Shown: piece by piece, positions 47,361 through 56,744 of the stretch | Numbering within the stretch: the first letter of the stretch is position 1 | Layout of the letters: every line of letters begins with the position of its first letter | Source of the DNA: Chlamydiota bacterium | GTDB taxonomy: Bacteria; Chlamydiota; Chlamydiia; Chlamydiales; JAAKFR01 | Reading direction: 5' to 3' | NCBI GenBank assembly: GCA_021772465.1 | Contig: JAJFLX010000003.1 | Location: 1-64,000, forward strand | DNA length: 64,000 nucleotides | Translations under genes and position numbers: made by a program | Notes under the pieces: model-generated | Databases searched by the model: none | What the model was told of the DNA's origin: nothing | The model's input: only the letters and a program-made list of their open reading frames with translations

Positions 47361-48703
47361 AAGCGCACCCCAGGCGTGAGTTTTTTAGGTAGCTCGGAGC
47401 TCTTGTTTTCAAAAGAAGCGACGGGATAACTGCAATAGTCGGCGGCGTAGTAGCCACTTGGGCGGTGGTTGCCACTCTTTCCAAGCCCACCAAAAGGAGC
47501 TCGCCCACTGGCGCCTGTCGTAGGGTGATTCCAGTTGATTACCCCTGCCCGCACTTCGTGGTAAAAGGCCTCATATTCACTTTGATCTGAGCTCAAAAGT
47601 GCCGCTGAGAGGCCGTAGGCTGTGTTGTTTGCCTCGACAAGTGCCATCTCGAAGGTGGGAACACGAATGAGCTTGAGAAAGGGGCCAAAAAGCTCCTCAT
47701 CGGGTATCCCCTTGACGTCGGTGACATCCATCAAGCCTGGAGTCAACAAATGGCTTTCAAGAGCTCGCATCTCTACGAGCGAATGCCCCCCTTCACTTCC
47801 ATAAGTTGCCTGCCTAGTGAGGAGCTGCTCTGCAGCTTCGGGATGAATCACAGGCCCCATAAAAGGTTCAGGTCGATCGGTGTAGTGGCCAACCACGATC
47901 GATTCGATCAGAGGAACGAGCGTGTCTATGAAGGCATCTCCGGCTCTCCCCTCGGGGACAATGAGTCTGCGAGCGCACGAGCATCTCTGCCCTGCAGTGA
48001 GGTAGGCCGATAGGATTGTTTGGTACGCCGCGGCTTGAAGATCATTCACTTGAGTAACTACAAGGGGATTGTTGCCAGACATTTCAAGGGCAAGAATCTT
48101 CTCAGGATGGGTACGAAAGGCCTCCATTAAGAGAGCTCCGGTTTTGTAGCTTCCCGTGAAAAAGAGGCCATCAATCCCCTTGTGTTTGGCCAAGTAGTTT
48201 CCAGCGAGGGGATCTGAAGAGATCGACTGAAGGACATGGGGTGGGAGGTCTTGCCAGCACTCGATCATCACTGCGGTAGAACGTGGGGTAAGTTCACTCC
48301 CTTTGTAGACGACTGCGTTGCCTGCGAGAAGGGCAGGCACGATATGGCCATTGGGAATATGCCCAGGGAAATTAAAAGGACCAAAGACTGCGACGACACC
48401 GTGGGGTTTATGCCGGGTATAGAGCGGAGGATTTTCAACCTTGGGGCACCGCTCGTTGTAGGCCTCCATGGAGAGATCGATCTTTTGCGCCATAGCAGCC
48501 ACTTCCTCTGTCGACTCCCAAAGGGGTTTGCCCGTCTCTTGCGAGATGGTGAGAGCCAGCTCCTCTTGGCGCAAGAGGAGTCGGCTTTTGAATAGGCGTA
48601 AAAAGTGACTCCGCTCTTCGAGGGGGAGTCGTCCCCAGCTTTTGAAGGCAGTTCGAGCCGCTTCAACACTCTCTTGGACTTCTAAATAGTCAATGGTTTC
48701 CAT
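47357..48703 (-). CDS. astD: Succinylglutamate-semialdehyde dehydrogenase
   Basis: Aldehyde dehydrogenase motifs ILALEMSGNNPLVV and AGQRCSCARRLIVP; operonic with astA/astB. Confidence 0.92.
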   Translation of the reverse strand: METIDYLEVQESVEAARTAFKSWGRLPLEERSHFLRLFKSRLLLRQEELALTISQETGKPLWESTEEVAAMAQKIDLSMEAYNERCPKVENPPLYTRHKPHGVVAVFGPFNFPGHIPNGHIVPALLAGNAVVYKGSELTPRSTAVMIECWQDLPPHVLQSISSDPLAGNYLAKHKGIDGLFFTGSYKTGALLMEAFRTHPEKILALEMSGNNPLVVTQVNDLQAAAYQTILSAYLTAGQRCSCARRLIVPEGRAGDAFIDTLVPLIESIVVGHYTDRPEPFMGPVIHPEAAEQLLTRQATYGSEGGHSLVEMRALESHLLTPGLMDVTDVKGIPDEELFGPFLKLIRVPTFEMALVEANNTAYGLSAALLSSDQSEYEAFYHEVRAGVINWNHPTTGASGRAPFGGLGKSGNHRPSGYYAADYCSYPVASFENKSSELPKKLTPGVRL

Positions 48704-49709
48704 AAAGGGTGTAATACCTGATTGTTTGACCAACCTCAACCTCTAGTTGGTCAGCGGTGGTCTGACTGAGAATGATCCCCTCCTCCGTCGTTTCGATAGA
48801 AGCGAGTGTGGCGCGAAACTCAAGGCTTTGGTTCGATACAATGGAGAGATTTTGGGAGACGACCTCTTGTTTGATCGAAGTGATCGGTTTGACATCACTT
48901 TCACGGATTGCAGCAACGTCTTTTTTTAACGCCTGCACGTGTGGTCCCCCATCGAAGAGGTCAAGGAAGTGGCTTCTTTTAAACCCTTGGCATTTTAAAA
49001 TATGATAAGCAGCAGCGGTTTCTAGATGGGGTTGACCCACGATGGAGCGAGCAGATTCTGGGAGCAAGTCGAGGTAGATCGGGTTTTTGGGGAAGAGCTC
49101 AGAGATCACTTCCGGGTGAAGGATGCGCAGTTGATCGGCCTCAGGATAGGAGATGCCAAAGAAGGGTCTTCCAATCGCTTCCCAAAAAGGGGAGATACCC
49201 TGCTCACTGTAGCCTCGGAGCTCTCCAATGATCGTCGAGGTAAACCGACTGGGGTAGTCGGCCATAAAAAGAAACCGGGAAAAAGAGAGCAATTTGCCGA
49301 GGTGTTTTTTGCGGCAGCTCGATTCGAGAAAAAGCGTTCCTATTTCAGTAGGTCTTTTTCTCATTTCAACCCACTCGAGACTCTCTACCTCCCTGTCGAT
49401 TTTGAGGTAGTCGCTTTTTAAAGGCTCACTCTTCAGGCGGTAGGCTAAAAAGGGACTCTCAATACCTGTGCGAGACAATATCCCGCTGGTGCCAACGACT
49501 CTTCCATCGATTTCTAAGACAAAAAGGTAGGACTCATTGTAGGGTTTTGAAAGGGGAGTAGAAAAAGCCTCCAGAGATTTTTCGAGATGCTCCTTCAAAG
49601 TTGCTGCGTCTTGAGGAAGTGAGGTGATGCCCGCCCCTGCCGCTTCAGAGATAGCGAAGATAGCAGGCAGATCCTCTAGTTTAGCAGATCGAATTAATCC
49701 GTTTGGCAT
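48690..49709 (-). CDS. astA: Arginine N-succinyltransferase
   Basis: RSAKLEDLPAIFAISEAAGAGITSLPQDAATLKEHLEKSLEAF...ESYLFVLEIDGRVVGTSGI. Confidence 0.93.
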   Translation of the reverse strand: MPNGLIRSAKLEDLPAIFAISEAAGAGITSLPQDAATLKEHLEKSLEAFSTPLSKPYNESYLFVLEIDGRVVGTSGILSRTGIESPFLAYRLKSEPLKSDYLKIDREVESLEWVEMRKRPTEIGTLFLESSCRKKHLGKLLSFSRFLFMADYPSRFTSTIIGELRGYSEQGISPFWEAIGRPFFGISYPEADQLRILHPEVISELFPKNPIYLDLLPESARSIVGQPHLETAAAYHILKCQGFKRSHFLDLFDGGPHVQALKKDVAAIRESDVKPITSIKQEVVSQNLSIVSNQSLEFRATLASIETTEEGIILSQTTADQLEVEVGQTIRYYTLYGNH

Positions 49710-51082
49710 CGAACAAGTGTCTCCTCAAGAATAGTTGCTACCTCATCGAGCGCAGAGAGGGTGGTGCCACCAGCTGGGATCAGAAAGCGGATGCGCGTGG
49801 GCTCAGACCCTGCAATAAAAGAGATCACCCCGGCCTCAAACAACGCTTTTGCATAGTGAGTTACACGGGCTTTTTCCCCCTTAAATGGCGTGATAGCCAC
49901 CATCAAACCTTCACCAAAGGGTCCCTCAAAACAGTCAGGGTAGCGGGAGGCTATTTGCTCTAGACGAGATACAAAGTGGTGGCGAAACTGCTGATTTTTT
50001 CCCGACTCTCCCAAATACCCCTCGTTCACAAGGCTCTCTACAATAGCTGTGGCCACCCGGATAGAGGAGGTCGCTGCTGTATAGGTTTGAGAGAGAAGGC
50101 CTGGGGCTGGTCGTAGCTCAGTTTTATAAAGTGTCGCGCAGGTGTGGAGCAGTTTGCCGCAAGTGACTACATCGACAAAGGGCTGAAGGCCAAAGTGTTG
50201 GAAGGCAAAGAGGTGGTCTGTTCGTCCAAAAGTTTGCACCTCATCGACAAAGACAAGAATCGAGTGGTCTCGTAACACTTGGATCAAAGCGAGGAAGAAC
50301 TCTTGTGATCCTGGGTAGCTCCCCGCCTCTCCTTGAATCATCTCAAAGCACATGCAGGAGTGCTTGCCTGGGTAGCGTTTGAGAATTTTTTTCAGTGCAC
50401 GCACAGCGGTTTGAGTGCTTTTTTCAGGGGCGCGCCAGTCGTAAAAGGGGAGGTAGTCGACGAAGAGGTGCGCCGGAAGACCTTCTCGAAAAGCGGGCTT
50501 GTCCGTGATTTGTGAGAGGGTGATCGTTCGACCCATAAAGCAACGGTCGAAAGCGAGGATGCGAGAGGCGGGCGCTTTTTTTTGCAAAATGAGTTTGAGA
50601 GCATTTTCGTTGGCCATTGCGCCTGATGAAGTGAGAAAACAGTGATCGAGACCTGAGTGCTCTATAAGCAGCTCTGCTAGTCGCAAAGAATCGCGATTTT
50701 GCTGCAAATTCCCTTGCATGGCGATGTCTTGGACCGCTGCATCAATGCCCGCCTCAATAAGTTTGGGGTGGCAATGACCAAAATGCACACCAATTCCGCT
50801 CACAAAATCGTATTTCACGCTTCCATCTGCAAGTTCAACAAGGGCCCCATTTCCCATCCCACTGCCTAAGTAGGGATAGAAGAGATTGAGGCCTCGACAA
50901 TTCTCAAAATGTTTAAGAGTGGTCTCATAAGACTCTCTCAATTCTTGCCGAGGAGCAGAGATAGTGGTGATCGATTCAGAGTGTGAGCGCACAACCTCTA
51001 CAAGAGCCTGTTTTGCTGTTTGAAAAGAGTGATCCTCCATCAAAGCATCGGCGATGAGTTTCCGCTTCACTTTTGACACCAT
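49694..51082 (-). CDS. Class III aminotransferase (succinylornithine transaminase-like)
   Basis: FVSGIGVHFGHCHPKLIEAG; FLTSSGAMANENALKL; FVDEVQTFGRTDHLFAFQHFGLQPFVDVVTCGK; operonic with astADB. Confidence 0.85.
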   Translation of the reverse strand: MVSKVKRKLIADALMEDHSFQTAKQALVEVVRSHSESITTISAPRQELRESYETTLKHFENCRGLNLFYPYLGSGMGNGALVELADGSVKYDFVSGIGVHFGHCHPKLIEAGIDAAVQDIAMQGNLQQNRDSLRLAELLIEHSGLDHCFLTSSGAMANENALKLILQKKAPASRILAFDRCFMGRTITLSQITDKPAFREGLPAHLFVDYLPFYDWRAPEKSTQTAVRALKKILKRYPGKHSCMCFEMIQGEAGSYPGSQEFFLALIQVLRDHSILVFVDEVQTFGRTDHLFAFQHFGLQPFVDVVTCGKLLHTCATLYKTELRPAPGLLSQTYTAATSSIRVATAIVESLVNEGYLGESGKNQQFRHHFVSRLEQIASRYPDCFEGPFGEGLMVAITPFKGEKARVTHYAKALFEAGVISFIAGSEPTRIRFLIPAGGTTLSALDEVATILEETLVRCQTD

Positions 51083-52179
51083 GCCTCCAAGAAGTTTGAA
51101 GTGAGCTGGATTCTTTGTTCTAAACTGGAGAGATCGATGTATTCTTGGTCGGTATGCATCCCGAGGCCACACGCTCCTAGGGTATCGATCGTGGGCACTC
51201 CCGCGGCGGCGAAGAAATTACCATCGCACACACCTCCAGTTTTCTCCCACCTAATGGGGATAGAGAGATGCTTTCCCACCTCTTTGAGCTTGAAAAAAAG
51301 TGCTTCAGAAGCAGCATCGAAGGGCTTTGGGGGACGTGAAGAGAGCAGTTCGAGTTTCACTCCCTCCTTTCGTGCGAGCGTTTGCATCTTCTGATCAATT
51401 GTTTCGAGAGTTTGATTTTCCCATGCGCGCATGTTGAGAGTGGCCTCAGCGTAGTTCGGGACAATATTCGCTGCAACTCCGCCCTCCATAATCCCTAAAT
51501 TGATCTGGGCACCCTTTTTTTTATCTTGCAACTTTTCCACTTGAGCTACAAACCTCGCTAGAGGAAAAAGCGCATTCACTCCGAGAGATGAGTCTCGGCC
51601 CGCATGGGCGCTCTTACCCAGACAAAAAGCTTTGTAGGTGAAAGAGCCTTTGCGTGCACTTGCAAGCGCTCCACCTGGAAGAGCTGGTTCAAAGAGAAGA
51701 GCTAAATCCACTCGTTTGGCACACGCCTCCAAAAGGGGGCGGGATTCTTTTGACCCATCTTCTTCATCCGTATTGAGAAGGACTTCCCAACCCACTTTTT
51801 TTCCCCAAAGAGAGGCTTCAAGACGTTTGAGAGTGTGCAATAAGATCACAATCCCACCCTTCATATCGAGTACTCCAGGGCCTTTAAGGGTCATTTCATC
51901 GATTTGATCCGCTTTTTGGAAGGGGTGATCGACTGGAAACACAGTGTCGAGGTGGCCACCGAAAAAAATCTGCCGAGCCGCACTTGGACGCTTTTTAAAA
52001 AATAGGTGGGAGCTCGTTTGCGTGGGTATCCTTTCACTGCGATCAGGGTTTAGGAGTTTAAACTCTTCTTCTACAGCAGCTAACATATTCTTGATCCCCT
52101 CGGGATTTCGAAAGTGAGAATTGATATTTACCCATGTTTTTAGCAAATAAATTATTGAATCAAGCTCTTTTTTAGTCAT
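51067..52179 (-). CDS. M20-family metallopeptidase (CPG2/ArgE-like), candidate succinylglutamate desuccinylase
   Basis: FGGHLDTVFP; GPGVLDMKGG; LNTDEEDGSKES; GLGMHTDQEYIDL; first gene of AST operon. Confidence 0.85.
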   Translation of the reverse strand: MTKKELDSIIYLLKTWVNINSHFRNPEGIKNMLAAVEEEFKLLNPDRSERIPTQTSSHLFFKKRPSAARQIFFGGHLDTVFPVDHPFQKADQIDEMTLKGPGVLDMKGGIVILLHTLKRLEASLWGKKVGWEVLLNTDEEDGSKESRPLLEACAKRVDLALLFEPALPGGALASARKGSFTYKAFCLGKSAHAGRDSSLGVNALFPLARFVAQVEKLQDKKKGAQINLGIMEGGVAANIVPNYAEATLNMRAWENQTLETIDQKMQTLARKEGVKLELLSSRPPKPFDAASEALFFKLKEVGKHLSIPIRWEKTGGVCDGNFFAAAGVPTIDTLGACGLGMHTDQEYIDLSSLEQRIQLTSNFLEAWCQK

Positions 52180-52271
52180 GAGATCAAAGTATATAATTAT
52201 TGTAGCTTTGACAAATATTTTTTCTTCGCATATCACGAAAGGAGTTTCTGGATAAAGGTCCTCAAAGCGTC

Positions 52272-52493
52272 ATGCAAGAACCGTTCAAAAAAAAGAGCCC
52301 CCAACTGAGTCTTCACAAAACGGGGGAGTTGCCAAATCAGCTGGCGTGCTCGATCACAATCAGCTGTGGTCACCCTGGCTCTGATGGACAAATGTCTGTC
52401 GAGCTCTCCTATGAAGGGGATCCAACACTTGCGGCGTTTCTTCTTGAGAAAGCGCAAGGCTTTATCGATCATGATGAAGAACTTTCTGATTGA
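52272..52493 (+). CDS. Small hypothetical protein (antisense ORF 52233..52496 is the alternative)
   Basis: MQEPFKKKSPQLSLHKTGELPNQLACSITISCGHPGSDGQMSVELSYEGDPTLAAFLLEKAQGFIDHDEELSD; less biased composition than the opposite ORF. Confidence 0.45.
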   Translation: MQEPFKKKSPQLSLHKTGELPNQLACSITISCGHPGSDGQMSVELSYEGDPTLAAFLLEKAQGFIDHDEELSD

Positions 52494-52548
52494 CACTCCC
52501 TCTCTTGAGCATGCAATATCGAGATATCAAAGCCTAAAGGACAAATGA

Positions 52549-53880
52549 GTGAATACCGCTGCAGATACTCTCACTAGCCCCTCTTGGACAGAAAAAATGC
52601 TCCCCGAATCAGTTGTCGGAAGGGTTTTGCTGTGGGGAGCTATTCCTGTGGTACTGTTTTTGCTCACCCTTGGCATCAGCTTTGTAAGCGCTGTATCTTT
52701 TGCAAATTATCTTCCTTTTCTCGTAGTTCTAGGAGGCTTGAGTGTGCTCTTTGGGCGCACCCTAGGTCTTGGAGCTGTCTACTTCGCCTTTTTCATCTTC
52801 GCATGGGTCGTCTACAAGGAGATTCCTATAGAGGAGAGGCTCTGGCAGTTAGGATTGGCAGCAACTCTTGCTGTTGATTTCTTTGTCCTTTTTCTCGCGC
52901 GTGAGGAGATTGAGGGCAGCCTTGCGAGCAAAGATCAAGACATTCAACGCAAAGGATCTCAACTGCTTCAAATGGAGCTCACGTTGCAAAGCGTGCAAAG
53001 TCAGATTGAAGCTGATACAGAGAGGTTTGAGCAAGAACTTGCCAAACTCAAGGCGGAGGCAGAGCAGCGGAGGATTGAGAGAGAGGTTGAGCAGAGAAAA
53101 TTTCAGCTCATTGAAAAAGAAATAGATGAAATCACCGCTCAAAAAGAGGACTTTCTAACTGAGGCGCGCGAGGGCCGAAAACTCGCAGCCGCAGCGAGGG
53201 AGACTCAGGAAATTCTAGAAAATCAGATTACAGAGGCTAGATCTCAGCTAGCTAAGCAGCAAGAGGGTCTGTCAGCTCAAAAGTCTGCTGAGATCGACTC
53301 ACTAGAGGCAGAGTACAAGGCCACTTGTTCTGAGCTGGAGAGGGTCCAACGAGTCGCAGAGGAGCAGCAAAAAGAGTGCCGTGAACTTCAAGCTGCTACA
53401 CAAGCTTCTCACTCTGAAATCGAAAAACTTAAAAAAAGAGAGAGCGAAGTAGAGCGCTTAGAAGAGGAATTGACGCGCACCAAAAGAGAGGTGGCAGGAA
53501 TCGATGGGGAGCTCAAGCGGAGCCGCGCTGAAGTCGAGCATCTCAAGATTCAGCTCTCTCAAAGCCCTAGTGAGCAGAGTGTGAAGGTGTCTGCAGAGTT
53601 TAAAGCAGCTCTAGCGCAAGCGCAAGGCAACTACAAACAACTTCGGGTGCAATTTGATGAGAAGGCGCAAACTCTATCTGAGACGAGACAAGAACTCTTT
53701 CGCGTAGAGACGCAATTGCTTGCCAATGAGCATGTACAAGAAATTTCCAAGGGAGAAGCGCCTTCTGAAGAGCTCGTATTTGTAAGTGAAGTTTTAGCTT
53801 ACTACGAGAGTGAGTTGAGAGCTCTTGAGCAGGAGATCATTGATCTAGAGATGCTAGTGACTTGCGGGCAGCTCAAGTAA
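52549..53880 (+). CDS. Inc-like membrane protein with long coiled coil
   Basis: N-terminal hydrophobic segments (~residues 22-118) followed by ~300 aa of heptad-rich coiled coil; GTG start. Confidence 0.7.
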   Translation: MNTAADTLTSPSWTEKMLPESVVGRVLLWGAIPVVLFLLTLGISFVSAVSFANYLPFLVVLGGLSVLFGRTLGLGAVYFAFFIFAWVVYKEIPIEERLWQLGLAATLAVDFFVLFLAREEIEGSLASKDQDIQRKGSQLLQMELTLQSVQSQIEADTERFEQELAKLKAEAEQRRIEREVEQRKFQLIEKEIDEITAQKEDFLTEAREGRKLAAAARETQEILENQITEARSQLAKQQEGLSAQKSAEIDSLEAEYKATCSELERVQRVAEEQQKECRELQAATQASHSEIEKLKKRESEVERLEEELTRTKREVAGIDGELKRSRAEVEHLKIQLSQSPSEQSVKVSAEFKAALAQAQGNYKQLRVQFDEKAQTLSETRQELFRVETQLLANEHVQEISKGEAPSEELVFVSEVLAYYESELRALEQEIIDLEMLVTCGQLK

Positions 53881-54742
53881 GGATCTCATGTCCATCCTCT
53901 GTGATTAAAACGGTATGCTCCCATTGAGCCGAAGCGCGCCCATCGACTGTGCGCGCCTCCCAGTGATTGGTGGGGTCGAGTACCATCTCTTTTCTTCCCG
54001 CATTGATCATCGGTTCAATTGTAAACGTCATGCCTGCTGCGAGAGGAATCTGAGTGCGATTTCGATGGTGTGGCACCTGGGGTGGTTCGTGGAACTGAAG
54101 GCCTACCCCATGCCCTACAAATTGGTTGACCACCGAACACCCCTTCTCTGCGGCATAATCCTCAATGACATCACCGAGGGCATAGAGTTGAATTCCCGGG
54201 CGGAGGATTTCAATCGAACGCCTGAGACACTCTTTAGAGACATCAAAGACCAACTGTTTCTCTTCTGAAATTTTCCCAATCGCAACCATTTTGCTGCAAT
54301 CGCCATAGTAACCATCCAAAATGACTGAGACGTCAATATTCATAATATCTCCCTCGACGAGGGGGGTATCGTTGGGGATGCCATGGCAGATCACCTCATT
54401 GAGGGAAGTGCAGATGCTTTTAGGGAAAGGAGGTTCGCCGTAGTGGTAGGGAGCAGCGCGGGCGTTGGCTTTTTGGTGCAACTGGACGGCAAACGCGTCG
54501 AGTTCATTCGTGGTAACGCCTGCCTTCGCTCGTTTGCAGGTGGCATCGAGAATCTCAGCTGCAAGTCTGCAAGCGCGTTTTATCCCCTTGATTTGTTCAG
54601 GCGTTTTTAAAAGGATTTGATACTTTTTTAGGTAGGTGTCGGCTAAATTTGATTGCTCATCTTCAGGCGGAGTGAAAGGGTGGTGACACTTTTTCCATTT
54701 TTTTCCACTTCCGCACCAACAGGGATCATTTCGCTTCATCAT
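53873..54742 (-). CDS. map: Methionine aminopeptidase with N-terminal SEC-C zinc motif
   Basis: NDPCWCGSGKKWKKCHH then GHGVGLQFHEPPQVPHH, MTFTIEPMI. Confidence 0.96.
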   Translation of the reverse strand: MMKRNDPCWCGSGKKWKKCHHPFTPPEDEQSNLADTYLKKYQILLKTPEQIKGIKRACRLAAEILDATCKRAKAGVTTNELDAFAVQLHQKANARAAPYHYGEPPFPKSICTSLNEVICHGIPNDTPLVEGDIMNIDVSVILDGYYGDCSKMVAIGKISEEKQLVFDVSKECLRRSIEILRPGIQLYALGDVIEDYAAEKGCSVVNQFVGHGVGLQFHEPPQVPHHRNRTQIPLAAGMTFTIEPMINAGRKEMVLDPTNHWEARTVDGRASAQWEHTVLITEDGHEILT

Positions 54743-54781
54743 AGACCTAAAGGGTAGCAGATGCGAGAAAGAATTTCTAGA

Positions 54782-55522
54782 CTACTCCTCATAGAGCACC
54801 TCACTGAGGGTGAGACCGTGTGCGGGAGCTGAGACTCCAGCTCGCCTGCGATCTCGAGTTTCGAGGATAGAGGGAAGGGTCTCAGAGGGCAGTTTCCCTC
54901 TCCCAACATCGACAAGTGTTCCAACGAGATTTCGAGCCATCTTATAGAGAAATCCATTCGCTTGGAGTTGAAGTGTTATGCAGTCTCTCTTTTGTGTGAT
55001 TGTAAGCTCGATGAGCCTCCGCTGATGCGATTTGTAGAGGTGGTCTTTCCGTTTATTACAAAAGGAGGTGAAGTCGTGTTCTCCAATCAAGTGATCAGCA
55101 GCCTCTTGCATTGCATTGAGGTTGAGGATCTGAGGGACGTGCCAGGCAAAGTGGCGCTCAAAAGGTGATTGCCAAGGCCCATTTGTGATCGAGTAGGTAT
55201 AAATCTTACTTTTTACATCCAAAGTGGAGTGGAAAGAGTGGGGCATGAGTTTGCACTCGAGAATACGAATCGAGGGGGGAAGGAGACGGTTGAGTCGATA
55301 GAGAAGAGAGTCTGGTAGCTCATCTGCTAAAAAATGGACACACTGCTGAGCAGCGTGTACGCCGCGGTCTGTGCGACTTGCGGCTTGAAGCTTAAAGGGG
55401 TCGGGGAAAATTTTAGAGAGTTTCTCTTTGAGAACACCTTCAACTGAAGGCCCCTCCCCATTGTTTTGCCAGCCGTAAAAATGGGTCCCCTCGTAGGCTA
55501 ATATCAGGAGAATATTTTTCAT
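54782..55522 (-). CDS. truA: tRNA pseudouridine(38-40) synthase
   Basis: LAYEGTHFYGWQNN; ASRTDRGVHAAQQCVHF; FLYKMARNLVGTLVDVGRGKL. Confidence 0.95.
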   Translation of the reverse strand: MKNILLILAYEGTHFYGWQNNGEGPSVEGVLKEKLSKIFPDPFKLQAASRTDRGVHAAQQCVHFLADELPDSLLYRLNRLLPPSIRILECKLMPHSFHSTLDVKSKIYTYSITNGPWQSPFERHFAWHVPQILNLNAMQEAADHLIGEHDFTSFCNKRKDHLYKSHQRRLIELTITQKRDCITLQLQANGFLYKMARNLVGTLVDVGRGKLPSETLPSILETRDRRRAGVSAPAHGLTLSEVLYEE

Positions 55523-55542
55523 CTACTCATCTACAAATAGGT

Positions 55543-56136
55543 CTAAAAGGCTGCTAAAAAACCTGAAATTGCCATATTCGTTGCGATCAAGACGACGAGG
55601 TAACCAAAGAGCCTCTCAACACCGACAATTCCATTTTCTCCGAGGAGTTTTTTAAGATAGGGGGAGAGCAAAAGTGTGGGTACCATGAGCGCCCAGGCAA
55701 TCAAAAGGGCGCCGAGCACTGTTATTTTGCTCGCACCCGATCCCCCAAAAAGGGTGAGCGTAGCCAAAATAGCAGGTCCCGCAATGGCGGGAATGGCTAA
55801 GGGGACGATAAAGGGGTCTTTAGGAATTTTTTGACCTACACGCTCGTATTTCGGAGTAGAAAAAACCATGCGGATGGCAATCAGAAAAAGGATGATCCCC
55901 CCCGCTATTTGTAGCGAGGATTCTTTCACATTGAGAAAGTGGAAAAAACCTTGGCCAAAGAAAAGAAATACGATCATGAGCCCAAGAGAAATGAGTAGTT
56001 CGCGGATGATGATCTCCCGCTGCTTTTTGGCATCAAAGTGTTTGAGCAGGCTGGCAAATATCGGAATATTTCCCAAAGGATCGAGGACGACAATCAGGGT
56101 AAAAGCCATGTGAAATAGGGTGAATTCGTCATTCAT
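55543..56136 (-). CDS. MarC-family membrane protein
   Basis: VVLDPLGNIPIFASLL...LQIAGGIILFLIAIRMVF...VPLAIPAIAGPAILATL. Confidence 0.9.
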   Translation of the reverse strand: MNDEFTLFHMAFTLIVVLDPLGNIPIFASLLKHFDAKKQREIIIRELLISLGLMIVFLFFGQGFFHFLNVKESSLQIAGGIILFLIAIRMVFSTPKYERVGQKIPKDPFIVPLAIPAIAGPAILATLTLFGGSGASKITVLGALLIAWALMVPTLLLSPYLKKLLGENGIVGVERLFGYLVVLIATNMAISGFLAAF

Positions 56137-56717
56137 CGGTTAAGAAATCCCCCAATTCCCTCAATAAACATCTGTACAGCGACCATTGCGACGATCAGTC
56201 CCATCAGTCTCTGGCAGGCAACCAAACCTTTTTCACGGATGAGCTTGTGGATGGGTCTTGCAAAAACAAAGATAAGCGCTGAAAATAGCCAGGCGAGAAA
56301 AATCGCCCCTAAGACGAGGAGATCAGAGGGTTGCTCTTGAGCGATGATCATAATCATCGTCAAGACAGAGGGACCTGCTATCAGTGGGGTTGCAATCGGA
56401 AAAAACAAGAGTTTCTGACTTTCCCACTGAGGAGGTTCTTCATCGTTGGAAAAGATCAAGCGGATGGCAATTAAAAAGAGAATCAGCCCTCCCGAGATCT
56501 GAACCGTCTGTTTGGGAATTTCGAGCATTGTGAGCAAAATCTGACCTAGGTAGTGAAAAGAGGCCATGATACCGAGAGCTAGAAGGAGCTCTCGAAATGC
56601 AATTTTTCTCTGCTCAGATCGCTTATGCGGGCGAAGCAACGAGAGATAGGTGGGCAAATTCCCCAGCGCATCAATCACAAAAAACAGGGTAAGGGTCAGT
56701 CCAAACAGTGTACTCAT
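56133..56717 (-). CDS. MarC-family membrane protein (tandem paralog)
   Basis: FVIDALGNLPTYLSLL...VQISGGLILFLIAIRLIF...FPIATPLIAGPSVLTMI. Confidence 0.9.
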   Translation of the reverse strand: MSTLFGLTLTLFFVIDALGNLPTYLSLLRPHKRSEQRKIAFRELLLALGIMASFHYLGQILLTMLEIPKQTVQISGGLILFLIAIRLIFSNDEEPPQWESQKLLFFPIATPLIAGPSVLTMIMIIAQEQPSDLLVLGAIFLAWLFSALIFVFARPIHKLIREKGLVACQRLMGLIVAMVAVQMFIEGIGGFLNR

Positions 56718-56744
56718 CGGGAGAAATCTTATCAGAACAATGAA

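Noticed and set aside
47039-47429. Plus-strand ORFs antisense to astB/astD
   Set aside because: Arg/Ser-rich shadow ORFs opposite strongly supported AST genes
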